A DNA stretch of 64,000 nt, taken from positions 1,292,911-1,356,910 of the forward strand of contig RPFO01000288.1 of assembly GCA_009746045.1 (NCBI GenBank). The letters are read 5' to 3'. Of the stretch, positions 45,922 to 57,800 are shown one piece after another. The notes beneath the pieces are model-generated. The model saw only the letters and a list, made by a program, of their open reading frames with translations, was not told the origin of the DNA and did no database searches. Source of the DNA: Mesostigma viride (lineage: Eukaryota; Streptophyta; Mesostigmatophyceae; Mesostigmatales; Mesostigmataceae). The position numbers and the translations under genes were made by a program. Position 1 is the stretch's first letter, and every line of letters starts with the position of its first letter.

Positions 45922-48900
45922 GGGCGGCGACAGGGCGGTTGGCTGGAGGGCGGGAGGCGGCCACTAACACGTCGTACGTACCTGCACCTATTCTTAGGAC
46001 TGAGTTCAACTCAGTCCTAATTTTAGGACTGAAATTTGGGGTCACGTTGAAAATTCACCCAAGTCGGAATGTTTGTAAAAAAAAATTCCCTCAAAATTTA
46101 TTCAAATACTACGTGAAATGACCTTTCTTGGACATATTTTTGCGATTTTTTTGGATTTTGTTTGGGCGGCTAAATGTACGGTCAAAGTACAGGTGGTAAG
46201 GGTACTTTTCCACGTGAAACGCGAGTTCCGGAAATGCACGACCTAGCCATGGCGGCTTGCGCCCATGCATGCAGTTTACGTTTGCGGACGATTTAGCAGG
46301 TAAAACTCAGGAAATAGATTTAATACGTCCTAAAGATGACACAAACCAATTTTTAGCTCACGGGGATGTGATTTACCAGGTGTCGGCACTGCTCTTGCTG
46401 GAAAAAACTGCGACCGGGCAGGTTGACGGAATTGATGACTAAAATTGCTTTACGGTGCAGGTCGAAGGGTTTATATGCTTCTTTCTACTTATTATCATGC
46501 ATGTGTGTAGCATTAAGTCAGTGGCAGTAAAGATTTGATGATTTCGACCACTCTGTCATGTCATGGTTTGTGTGTCGCAAGTGTCACTTTTGCGGGCGCC
46601 GCCTGGGCCAAGATAACGCCATCCGTGCACGGTAAAGCTGAAATATCGTTACCTCATCGTTTTTTATGTTCTTACATGAGTTTGAGCTTGCAAGGCGCTG
46701 TCAGTTTCGAATCTTGATGCGCTTTCTTGACCGTTGCCTGCCCCTCTCTAAACCCCCCTTTTTTATGATGTTACCAGGCATTTGCCTTACCCTAGTGTAC
46801 TTTTGCAGTTTTTTAGGCGCTGTATGGGTTTAAATACCTTCATAGATGTTAGTTATTCTTTTGCTACGTTCATACTGCGTGATTGTATGGCCATGGGCTG
46901 CATCCAGCGTGCTTTCAAGCTTATACGGGTGAGTGAAGAATCTTGGTGATAAACCACTGTCATCATGTGCCAGCAAGTATGTTGGCCATGCCATGGCAAG
47001 GCAAAACAGTGTTAGCCATCTTTATTCTTGTTAAAAACAATTGAAATATGCTTAACCTACCCATTATATTGGTGGTTAAGGCTTATAATAAAACCCTTTG
47101 TAGGTAGGTGTCAATGCCCATTCCCTACGTGCGTGCATAGGCTCTCACACATACTAAGGTATAATATAACTGCAATATGATGATGCAAGTATGTTGTCCT
47201 ATCATGCGTGAAGGGAAATGAGTTGATTGGCATGGTTGGTTGCCACGGTGGTGTGCAGTATGACCGCACTTACATGCTTGCACATTGCTAGCAACCTCGA
47301 AACCCATTCTTAGGGCTGGTGGTTTTTGGTGAGTTTCAGGTAGAGGCTGTGGACGAATTGAGCCCAGTTTTTTGCCATGTTTCAATAACTATATTGTTTA
47401 CACGCCTATATTTTTCAACATGCACATGGATTTTAATGTATTTTCCCAACTCGTCCTTCCGCAGAAAATTGCCAAATCGCGAGTATGGGTTGACACCCTT
47501 GTAAAATTTTACATGATTTGGTCAACATATGATTTTTTGGGCATATGCCCAAGCATTAGCATGATATTGAGTGCCATTAAGCATATCAAACATATGGGGT
47601 ACCCCCCTGCCCTTACCACTACTTGAACTTGAAGTCAGTATACTCAGTCCTAAAAATAGGACTGAGTTTTGACGTACGACGTGCTAAGGGGATGTGTTCG
47701 CCATGGCCCCTACCAACCACCTTGGATGGTAGTCACACACCAACCACACAACCATGCACACCCCATGCCACCCGCCTGATGAACGCGCGCCCGCTACCAC
47801 AGCCACCAGGTTACCGAGTATCGAGCCCCCCCCCTCCACCCACCCCACCCCACCACCCACCCACCCACCCCACCCTCGCCCCCCCTCCAGCCCCACCCAC
47901 CCACCCACCCACCCACCCACCACCCCACGCCACGCCACGCCACGCCATGCCACGCCACGCCCCCCCCCCCCCCCCCCCACCCCACCCCATCCCACCCCAC
48001 CCCCCCCACCCACCCACCCACCGCACCCCACCCCATCCCACCCCACCCCACCCCACCCCATCCCACCCCATCCCACCCCACCCCACCCCACCCCACCCCA
48101 CCCCACCCCACCCCACCCCACCCCACCCCACCCCACCCCACCCCACCCCACCCACCCCACCCCACCCCACCCCACCCCACCCCACCCCACCCCACCCCAC
48201 CCCACCCCACCCCACCCACCCCACCCCACCCCACCCCACCCTACCCTAACCCTACCCCACCCACCAGGTTGACGCGCGCCATAAGCGGGAAGACGGCGGC
48301 GTCCGTGATGAGCGTGGTCTGGATGCCGGCCGACGCCAACGTCTTGGCCATGTCGTGGCCCAGGTATCTGTATCGATAGAAGCACAGATAGACAAATAAT
48401 AGAGGTAAAGGGGGGGGGGTTAGCGCCGTGGCCATGTCATGGCGCAGGTACCTGCAGGGGTACGTGTTGAAGGGTGCCGAAAGGGATGGGCATGCACCTG
48501 CTGCAAGGGGGTGGGTCAGCGTCTGTGCTGTGCCATAGCCCAGGTTCTTGCAATAGTCAAAGTGACAACGTAAGGGCATGCTATAAGAATGGGGAGATGG
48601 GGGAGGGATGGGTGAGGGACGGTGAGGGATGGGTGAGGGATGGGTGAGGGAACGGACGGGGGTGCATTGCCTCACAAGGGGTGGGTCGGCGCGCGGGCGA
48701 CCTGCTTCCACAGGGATGTGCCCGTTATGTATGGGTCAAGTATGGGTTGTGCATGCGCCATGTACAGGTGTGTGAGATGGTAGCATGGCCCCACCGCCAT
48801 CATGGCTTAAGCTACTTAAGAGGGGGGGGGCGGGGAGAGCAGACTTCCGTGCGTGATTCCCTCAACTTACCCTGTCCGTTTGTCTCCATGGAAAAGGGCC

Positions 48901-51169
48901 GCTTCTTGGTCACCTCTTTGAGGAATGCGGCATTTACCACACTAAAGTGCACTATTGTACACTACACCATACTATAGTGACCACACCCACCGCGGCGCGC
49001 CCTCGCCCACGATCACGTGGAAGGGCCGCTTCTTGGCCGCCTCCTTGAGGAATTCGGCCGCCGTCAGCGACGCGCCCACTGTCAGGATGACCTCGCTGGC
49101 ACGTGGTGGGCGAGGGCGCAAGCAAGTGGACGACGAAACAGGGGTATAGGATAATGGCAAGGGCAAAGGGGGGGGGAGGGGGGCAAAGTCATAGGTGGGG
49201 GTAAACAGGGGGAGGCACAGCGGGGGAGTGGCGGGTCAGCGACGTGCCAGGTACTCAGGATGACCTTGGGGTACAACCAAGCGACTGGGGTGGAGCGACA
49301 GACTGCTACAGGGCAAGATTTTATTGCGTGATCTGTGCAAGAAAGGTGTGGGGTGGTGGACAAGCGGCACGGGCCGTGGGGGTTGGGGCGTGGGAGTTGG
49401 GGCGTGGGGCATGGGGGCTGCGAGGACGTGGGCAGGCCATCACTCACTTGTCGTGGGTGTGCCCTATCTACATAAACCGTGCGTACTCACTTGGCCTGGG
49501 TGTGCCCTATCTAAATATACCATGCGTACTCACTTGGCGTGGATGTGCTCAATCGCCTGCTCCGCGATTTGGATGTGGATGGAGTCAATCTCCTCCAGCA
49601 GCTCGTTGATGGCCTCGATCACCCGCGTCTTGAGCTGGCCCTGCTTCGCCTCTATAAACGGAGCAAGGCACAGGGCACGGGGCGCGAGGCACAAGGCACA
49701 AGGCACATGGCACAGGGCACAAGGCACGAGGCACAAGGCACAAGGCACAAGGCACAAGGCACAAGGCACAAGGCACAAGGCACAAGGCACAGGGCACAAG
49801 GCACGAGGCACAAATTTGTGCTTCAGGTAATAATTATCTCAGTACGGCTAAAGCACTCTACTACTTCGTACTAAAATAAACCTTAAGCAACATCTTTGCG
49901 GTCAGGTTCCACAGCGCGGCCAATGTTCGGCTGACGCAAATACCGTAGGATTTACGGGTTTGCAATCAGCGGTACACACACTAATTAACATGGAAGGTGT
50001 ACATAATGGGCGTGTGTGTGGTTAGTGACGGATGCACACCCCACGTGCATGTGGGGGGAGTACAAGGGGGCAAGACACATGGCGGGGGAGTACAAGGGGG
50101 CAAGCCGCATGGGGGAGGAAGCGCAAGGGGGCAAGCCGCACCAGGCGGGAGCATGGCCACTCTAGTGGCAAACGCCACCGCAGCCGCCGCCACCACAACC
50201 ACCGCCGCTTGGCGTGACAACCAGCAAGGGAACTGCACTGCATAACATGCGGCACGGCCACCCACGGGGCGGCACATGACATGCGGCAGGACAACAAGAA
50301 GGGATACCAACCCCTTGCGAAAGAGGTTGCCTCGCAAGCCGAAAGAGGACCTACTGGGCAGCGCCGGCTTCTCGGGTTGCTTGGCCTCCGGCTCCAGCGG
50401 CGCGTTCTCGTGGATGGTGCCCTTGGACAGGGCCGAGGGTTTGTCGCTGCCCCCTGGCCGCGGCCGCGGGTTGGCCTCCAGAAGGTTGTGCAGGGAGGCC
50501 GTGCGCCGGCCCGACATGCCGGGCGTCTGCGCCTTGAACTCGACCTTTCCCGTACCGAACCCGTTCCCCTCGTCGCTGCCTCCGTCGTCGTAGTCCTCGT
50601 CCTCGGACCCATCACCCCCCTGGGCGTCCTCCACATGCGCCTGCAGGGTCTGCGCGGCATTCAGCTGCTCGTGCGCCAGCACCGCGTCTTCCTCGCGGAT
50701 GATGTGGAGGACGCGCCGGACGACGTTCCCGATCGTGAGCTCTGCGAGTGCGCAGTTGGCGACAAACAGCAATGTGGTCAGTGACGAAGCCATCGCGGTT
50801 GAATCGCTAGCGCCACATTAGGATCAGCAGCGTTCGGTTACCCGCTCACCTGCAGGTCGGGCAGTAGTCATACGCGCTCCAGCCGTTTTCACAGAATCAA
50901 GAAGGCCATCCGCCAGCGTGGGCATAAAACGCTTCTCAAATGATACAATTTGGCGGAGCAGGATCGCCGTCATTTTGGCTACCTTAAGGGAGCCTTCAAT
51001 ATTCCTGCGCAGGCAACAAAACGTGCCCAGGAAGCCAGATACGTTAGCCCGCATCCACCAAGGCATATACATGCCAAATGTATAGGTGAAAGAGGTACCT
51101 CATTTGCACGCACACTCACCTGCGTTGAAGCTTGGTAATGAAGTCATTAATAAGCACGTTCGTGTCCAT
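43631..51169 (-). CDS. EIF2B2: Translation initiation factor eIF2B subunit beta
   Basis: Regulatory subunit of the cytosolic eIF2B complex, which recharges eIF2 with GTP. Exons (- strand): 51169-51120, 51004-50850, 50741-50308, 49649-49534, 49095-48991, 48367-48265, 45451-45326, 44790-44354, 43703-43631; phases agree, about 532 aa. Conserved blocks: [88 protein letters not shown], the GVMANGG / [10 protein letters not shown] block, [20 protein letters not shown] and [19 protein letters not shown] at the end. It is longer than the usual 350 or so residues because of an acidic, Asp/Glu/Gly insert after the first block (exon 3) and an 80-residue Gly/Ala-rich insert in exon 8. The exon 3 donor (GTATCC) and exon 4 acceptor are my least certain junctions. 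Intron 6 is 2.8 kb and carries a transposon. Confidence 0.95.
44944..45215. repeat. 18-bp minisatellite in eIF2B-beta intron 7
   Basis: About 14 units of CCACCTATAGATGCCACC with small changes (ATAGATG, AAATATG, ATACATG). Confidence 0.9.
45778..45920. repeat. TG-rich simple repeats
   Basis: GTGTGCGTG, GGATGTGGATGTGG, CGCGCGCG and a (TG)n run in intron 6, just outside the CTAA-flanked element. Confidence 0.9.
45964..47687. mobile_element. CTAA-flanked non-autonomous DNA element in intron 6
   Basis: CTAA at 45964-45967 and 47684-47687 flanks 12-bp perfect inverted ends, CACGTCGTACGT (45968-45979) and its reverse complement (47672-47683). Near the left end is a palindrome TTAGGACTGAGTT-C-AACTCAGTCCTAA, and near the right end CTCAGTCCTA-AAAA-TAGGACTGAG; the same TAGGACTGA unit also follows at 46023. 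The 1.7-kb interior is AT-rich with no credible gene. The duplication may be 4 bp (CTAA) or 3 bp (TAA, as in Harbinger-type elements); superfamily open. Confidence 0.8.
47822..48262. repeat. (CCCCA)n-type minisatellite beside eIF2B-beta exon 6 donor
   Basis: Mainly CCCCACCCCA and CCCACC units with TCCCA variants, on the transcribed strand GGGGTGGGGT. It reaches to within a few bases of the exon 6 donor at 48264. Long Pro/His/Thr and Gly/Trp/Val open frames here are by-products of the repeat. Confidence 0.95.
48405..48560 (-). repeat. Two decayed copies of eIF2B-beta exon 6 acceptor edge
   Basis: On the minus strand CAGGTACCTGCGCCATGACA then TGGCCACGGCG (near 48455-48420) and AGAACCTGGGCTATGGCACA (near 48555-48525) resemble the real exon start CAG|ATACCTGGGCCACGACATG then GCCAAGACG (48370-48338). 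Confidence 0.65.
48885..48940 (-). repeat. Decayed copy of eIF2B-beta exon 5 interior
   Basis: GGAAAAGGGCCGCTTCTTGG then TCACCTCTTTGAGGAATGCG (+ strand) matches the exon 5 sequence at 49019-49060 with about eight changes. A second decayed copy of the exon 5 start lies near 49240-49270. Confidence 0.7.
49661..49812. repeat. AAGGCAC minisatellite in eIF2B-beta intron 3
   Basis: About 20 units of GGCACAA with GGCACGG and GGCACGA variants, beginning about 10 bp from the exon 4 acceptor. Confidence 0.93.
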
Positions 51170-51890
51170 GGTCACTAGCTCGTCGGTCTGAGGGAACAAA
51201 TTGCAAGTCGCTACCTTGTTGCCGACCTCAATGCGGCCTCATGTTAAAACCCCGGCATGATGCACGCACTCAGTTTTCCCAGGCCATAGCCACCTTTTCT
51301 TCCGCGAAACCTAGCACAATAGTAACTGGAACAAGCGGAGGGAGGGCGGACATGGCTTTATTTTACGCCCGGAACCTGCCCGGAACCTTGTCGACAATAA
51401 GAATGCCAGCAGCTATTACGACGTGCCTGTTGTCCTATGCCGTACTGTACGGCTGCCGTTATTATCCGTGCTTGCTAGCTCCGTTGATCTCATGCGGGGC
51501 TTACCGGCCCCTCTCCCGATAATATGCCAATGGGAGCGTGCTGGCCGTTCTCTTTGGTACGGCGTAAACTATACGTCCCTCCCTATCCCCGCCAGCGGTC
51601 GGTTGCAATATTGATATTCGGTCCTCCGTGGCCTAGTGCTCGCAGGCGGGTTCGAGTGGGGCACCCGCGTGCATGCGCACTCATCGTGTCTGTAGTCTGT
51701 ACTGAATTACCGAACCCACGTGCTGTCGTTTGGGCAAGGGAGAGTGAAATCCATGGCAATCTTCTCGGAAATAAGCATTGTGGAGGCATAAAATGAGACT
51801 AGAAGGTGAATTTTCTTAGCAGGTGGCCAGCAAATGACGACGGTTAGGAGCTGCTAGGTATTTCTTCGTTCTTTATACTAGTTACATCTC
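51170..51890. promoter_or_regulatory. Shared upstream region of eIF2B-beta and EDC4
   Basis: The start codons of eIF2B-beta (51169, -) and EDC4 (51891, +) are 721 bp apart and divergent. No open frame, transposon end or strong repeat is recognised in between, so it probably holds both promoters. I could not identify specific elements. Confidence 0.5.
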
Positions 51891-54800
51891 ATGGCGGATT
51901 CCGGTAGACACCTTATGGCCTTGCTTGGAGCAGCTGCTGCGGGTGCGGGCAGGCCACTTACCCCAGGAGTACCCCCTCCTTACTCTCCAACGGCACCTCT
52001 CTTGCCTGTGGCGAGCTTACCACGCCAGTCCGCTGGTTTTCAGAAGCATATGGCATCCGCAGGCCGGCTGGACAGCCTTGAAGTCGAGGACGAATCACAA
52101 CTGCTACACAGCCCGGAGGGTTGCCCGTTATCCGCTAGTGTGCCAATCCAGATATATGACACGCAGGGCAGTGCAGACGCCGTGTGCGATGGTGTGCTGT
52201 TTCCTAGCAAGGCACCCTCCCAGCTGGAAGTGACGCCCATCACGATGTACAACACCGCGTACAGCGAGGCACTGGGCAGCAGCATCGCGGTGAACAAGCG
52301 CTACGTCTGCTACGGGCTTGCTGCCGGCCAGATCCGCGTGTTGGATAGGGATTCCGGGGCTCGAGCCTTGCTCAAGGGCCACTCCAAGGTGAGCCGGCTC
52401 GCCAGGGACAGCTCGCTGCTGCCCGCCGGGATGCAGGTTTTGCGTGCTCGAGAATCGTGGCTCGTTTGTGCCACCGTAGCGAAAAGATGCTCTCTGCCAC
52501 GTTGCAGTGTGGGGCATGCCGGTAGTCGCGCTGCCATGCACGACCCCATGCATGACCCCATACATGACCCCATGCGTGACCCCATTCATGAGCCCATACA
52601 TATGACCCCATGCGTGACCCCATGCACGAACCCATGCATGACCCCATGCATGACCCCATGCATGAACCCATGCATGACTCCATGCGTGACCCCATGCATG
52701 ACCCCATGCATGACCCCATGCATGACCCCATGCATGACCCCATGCATGACCCCATGCGTGACCCCATACATGACCCCATGCGTGACCCCATGCGTGACCC
52801 CATTTGTGACCCCATACATGACCCCATACATGACTCCATACATGACGCCATCCATGACCCCATCCATGACCCCATGCGTGACCCCATGCATGACCCCATA
52901 CATGACCCCATGCGTGACCCCATGCGTGACCCCATTTGTGACCCCATACATGACCACATACATGACCCCATGCGTGACCCCATGCATGACCCCATGCATG
53001 ACCCCATGCATGACCCCATGCATGAACCCATGCATGACCCCATGCGTGACCCCATGCGTGACCCCATGCATGACCCCATACATGACCCCATGCGTGACCC
53101 CATGCATGACCCCATGCGTGACCCCATTTGTGACCCCATACATGACCACATACATGACCCCATACATGACCCCATACATGACCCCCTACATGACCCCATG
53201 GAGTGGCAGGCATGCCTGCTGCTGCAAGCAGCCGCGCTTGGTGCGTGCCACCCAGCTCGGGCGCGGCCGCCGTCCCGTCAGCTACTCATGCATGCCATTC
53301 TCAGCGTGCGCATGCCATTGTGTCTAGTGACAAGTGGCTTGACCCATGACCGCATGGTCATGTGCCGCCAGGTGGCGCCGTCCCCACGTTGGATAGCCTC
53401 CCCTCGTGCTGGCTCAGATGTCATCGTCCCCCTGTTCAGTCGCCCCCTCTAGCACCTGCCTGCTCGTCTCTGGGACATGAGCGCCAACCACATCCCTGAG
53501 AGAAGTGGGGTGAGGGTGGGGTGAGGGTGTGGGTGAGGGTGGGGTGAGGGCGGGGTGAGGGTGGGGTGAGGGTGGGGTGAGGGTGGGGTGAGGGTGGGGT
53601 GAGGGCGTGGGTGAGGGTGGGGCGAGGGTGGGGTGAGGGTGGGGTGAGGGTGGGGTGAGGGTGGGGTGAGGGTGGGGTGAGGGTTGGGTGAGGGTGGGGT
53701 GAGGGGGGGTGAGGGGGGGTGAGGGGGGGTGAGGGGGGGTGAGGGGGGGTGAGGGGGGGGTGAGGGGGGGTGAGGGGGGGTGAGGGGGGGTGAGGGGGGG
53801 TGAGGGGGGGTGAGGGGGGGTGAGGGGGGGGTGAGGGGGGTGAGGGGGGGTGAGGGGGGGTGAGGGGGGGGCGAGGGGGGGCGAGGGGGGGGGTGAGGGC
53901 GGGGTGAGGGCGGGGTGAGGGCGGGGTGAGGGCGGGGTGAGGGCGGGGTGAGGCGGGGTGAGGGCGGGGTGAGGGCGGGGTGAGGGCGGGGTGAGGGCGG
54001 GGTGAGGGTGGGGTGAGGGTGGGGTGAGGGCGGGGTGAGGGTGGGGTGAGGGTGGGGTGAGGTGGGGTGAGGTGGGGTGAGATGGGGTGAGATGGGGTGA
54101 GGGTGGGGTGAGGGTGGGGTGAAGGGTGGGGTGAGGGTGGGGTGAGGGTGGGGTGGGCGCTGGGGTGAGCGGTGGGTGGACATCGCCATGCAGTGCCCTG
54201 CGCCTGCCCTGTGCCTGCCATGCTGCATGTGGCGCATGTGATGCAGTGGGCGTTGCATGTGCGGATGGCGATGGTCCCCCCCCTTTGATTGCACGATGCC
54301 CGCACACACACAGCACGGAGCCGCACAAAAGCGAGCGCGTGGCTGGATAGCGAGCGCACGCGTGCTATTTTCGGCACTCTGCTGCTCATATTTGTGTACA
54401 ATAAATCTCATCGCGAAGTGCTGCTTTTACAGCACCCTTGCTCTGCCTCCCCCGCTGCTGCGCCGTCTTGCCCGCCTGCTGGCACCTCCCTGACCCTGCC
54501 TGCTCGCGCCCCATCCTCAACCCGTGTGCCTCATGTGCCCTTTGGTCCACCCGCGTGCCACACTCACAGGCGGTGTTGGATGCTGCCTTCTTTTCGGAAG
54601 AGGAGGACCTGTTGGCCAGGTGAGGGGGGGAGGGGGGGGGGGGGGCAGACCAGGTGTGTTGTACTAGGAAACAAATTTTGCTGGTCAGGTGTGTGTCAGG
54701 GGGGGGAGATGGCCAGAGGGGCAGACCCGGTGTGCCAAATTGGGGATGACCTTTCTGCCTTTTAAAATTATTATTGTTGTTGATGTTATAATAATAATTT

Positions 54801-57800
54801 TTATTACTATTATGAAATGGTACAGGTGAGATGTGTGTGGGCCTCTGCAGCAGCACGTGCAAGGAGGTGGGTGGCCTGATTAAAGAGGGAAAGGTGGCAC
54901 CACCTCAAGGGGGTAGTTGCGGGGAGACCGCCAGGTGGCGCCCGCCGCAGGCCCTCATCGCGTGCATCGTGCGGTGCCACGTGTCGTGTTTTGGGTGCTT
55001 TTGTCGGTCGGGCTGCATGCCTTTGGCGGTGGGTGCTTTTCGCGGTCGGGTGGCATGCCTTTGGCGGTGGGTGGCCTCTCACCGGCAGTGCGGGCGGTGG
55101 CAAACACATGCATCCAAGCACTTGGTTGGTGCGATGGTTTTTTTGCTACTGGTCAGGACAGGAGTGTGAGGGATTGGGCGGGGGGGGGGGGGGGCGGCAT
55201 ATACGTGGGGGAAGGTACATGGTGAGGGCCTGCCAGTGGGCGGCCGACTCGTGATTCGCCCGTTGCTGTCCCGCAGGTATCATTCCACTGACATGCATGT
55301 TTGATGTCATGCACGTTATGTGCTGGTGCCTGCCCCTTCCAACCCCCGTCCCCTCCCACACACCACCACCCCACAGTGTCGCGGAGGACCTGTCGCTGCT
55401 TGTCTGGCGCATCGCCGTCAACGTGGGCACCCTTGTGCTGGAAGGCGAGCGATTGATGGCGGTGCAGCTGCAGCTGGCGGGGGGGGCCGCGCCGCCGGCA
55501 TCCACCAACCGCGTGTGCTGGCACCCGAGTGACAAGGTGCGTTGCCACCACCTGCGGGTCTGTACTTGTGGCCCTGTGCTGGACAAAGGGGTGTAGGGCC
55601 ACGATCTGATAATTTAGCGCTGGACAAGGGGGTGTAGGGCCACAATCTTCTACATTTATATGGTGCTGGACAAAGGGGTGTAGGGCCACGATCTTCTACA
55701 TTTATATGGTGCTGGACAAGGGGGTGTAGGGCCACGATCTTCTACATTTATATGGTGCTGGACAAGGGGTGTAGGGCCACGATCTTCTACATTTATATGG
55801 TGCTGGACAAGGGGTGTAGGGCCACAATCTTCTACATTTATATGGTGCTGGACAAGGGGTGTAGGGCCACGATCTTCTTCATTTATATGGTGCTGGACAA
55901 GGGGTGTAGGGCCACGATCTTCTTCATTTATATGGTGCTGGACAAGGGGTGTAGGGCCACGATCTTCTACATTTATATCGTGCTGGACAAGAGGTGCAGG
56001 GCCACGATCTTCTACATTTATATGGTGCTGGACAAGGGTGTAGGGCCACGATCTTCTACATTTATATGGTGCTGGACAAGGGGTGCAGGGCCACGATCTT
56101 CTACATTTATATGGTGCTGGACAAGGGGTGTAGGGCCACGATCTTCTACATTTATATGGTGCTGGACAAGGGATGTTGGGCCACGATCTTCTACATTTAT
56201 ATGGTGCTGGACAAGGGGTGTAGGGCCACAATCTTCTACATTTATATGGTGCTGGACAAGGGGTGTAGGGCCACGATCTTCTACATTTATATGGTGCTGG
56301 ACAAGGAGTGTAGGGCCACGATCTTCTACATTTATATGGTGCTGGACAAGGGGTGTAGGGCCACGATCTTCTACATTTATATGGTGCTGGACAAGGGGTG
56401 CAGGGCCACGATCTTCTTCATTTATATGGTGCTGGACAAGGGGTGTAGGGCCACGATCTTCTACATTTATATGGTGCTGGACAAGGGGTGTAGGGCCACG
56501 ATCTTCTACATTTATGTGGTGCTGGACAAGGGGTGTAGGGCCACGATCTTCTACATTTATATGGTGCTGGACAAGGGGTGTAGGGCCACGATCTTCTATA
56601 TTTATATGGTGCTGGACAAGGGTGAAGAGCCACGATCTGCTATTTATATATGAAAGCGACAAGCAGCGCAGGCCGGAAATCTGGAAGAATCCGGACCATT
56701 GTAGTTCGATTCTGCTGTTTTCTCATCCGCGTTTTTCTAGTCGTTCAGGATTATGGAAATGAATGGAGGTGGATATGTGTAGCGGTGGATATGAAAAGTC
56801 ATGGCTGGCTAACGCTCATTGAGACCTAGACGGTCTCGCTAATAACCTCTGCTATTCGGGGTTCAGGGCCACAATGTGCTATTTTTATGTAGTGCTGGAC
56901 AAGGGGTGTAGCGCCACGATCTGCTATATTTATATGGTGCTGAACAAGGGTCAAGGGGGTGAAGGGCCACAAATCTGCTTGTTATATATAGTGCTGGGCA
57001 GCATGGTGTAGGGCCACGATCTGCTTTTTATTTGTGCCCTGCTATAGATACGATTCCTATGTCGGTGACCTTCTATGGACGTGGCATGCTGGACCGGGTG
57101 GAGACGTGGTAGGCCATCAACTCGTGTAGGGACACTAAATGTATCACCCGCCACGGTGCCACCTGTGGCTATTCTCGCTTCCCTGAAGCAATGTCAGCGG
57201 CGAACCATTGACGAGATCGTCAGCACCGTTCTGCCATCGTCACCGCCGCCGCTCCTCGGCACTGCCTTCAACGTCGTAGTCATTCACACCGTGATGATCG
57301 GTGGTGAGGATGCATGATGATGTCATCAACAGTGGGATGATGGTCCACGTCACGCCATCCTCACCCATGCCCCACCCTGGGTCCCCTCGTTCCGTCATGC
57401 CTGTCCACTTTCAAACTGTCCTCCCCCCCAGAATATGCTGGTGTATGGTGGCCCAGCCGGGGCCTGCCTGCTGACCATCGACACCCTTGAAGCCGCCAGG
57501 GTGGATGCCGCCAGGGAGGAAGGCGCTACTGACCCAGCACACAAGCTCAAGCTGGTAGTTGACCCCAGTGCGGCAGCCCCCTGTGGGGTCACCATCCTGC
57601 CAGCCCCCACCGATGCGGCGTCAGCGGCCGTGACGGATGTGTCCGTTTCACCCGATGGCGCACGTGTGCTGGCGGCGATGGCTTGCGGGCAGGTGGGTGG
57701 CATGCAGGCAGGTGGGTAGCATGCAGGCAGGTTGGTGGCGGCGAGCGGTATGGGTGGGTTGCCCGTTGGTATGGTGCCATGCCAGCACACTACGGGCACA

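Noticed and set aside
48238-48258. Telomere-like CCCTAACCCTACCCC
   Set aside because: Only about two units at the edge of a CCCCA array; more likely a sequence variant of that array than an interstitial telomere.
47623-48385. Pro/His/Thr-rich and Gly/Trp/Val-rich open frames on opposite strands
   Set aside because: They are the CCCCA minisatellite within eIF2B-beta intron 6 and are open in all frames for compositional reasons.
51622-51665. tRNA-like TGGCCTAGTG...GGGTTCGAG upstream of EDC4
   Set aside because: No acceptor or anticodon stem can be formed and the B box is incomplete.
53414-54411. Pro/Ser/His/Thr-rich open frames on the minus strand
   Set aside because: Antisense of the GGTGAGGGTGGG array in EDC4 intron 1.
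55752-56762. Open frame encoding repeated GPRSSTFIWCWTRG
   Set aside because: 45-bp minisatellite whose length is a multiple of three; it lies between well-supported EDC4 exons.
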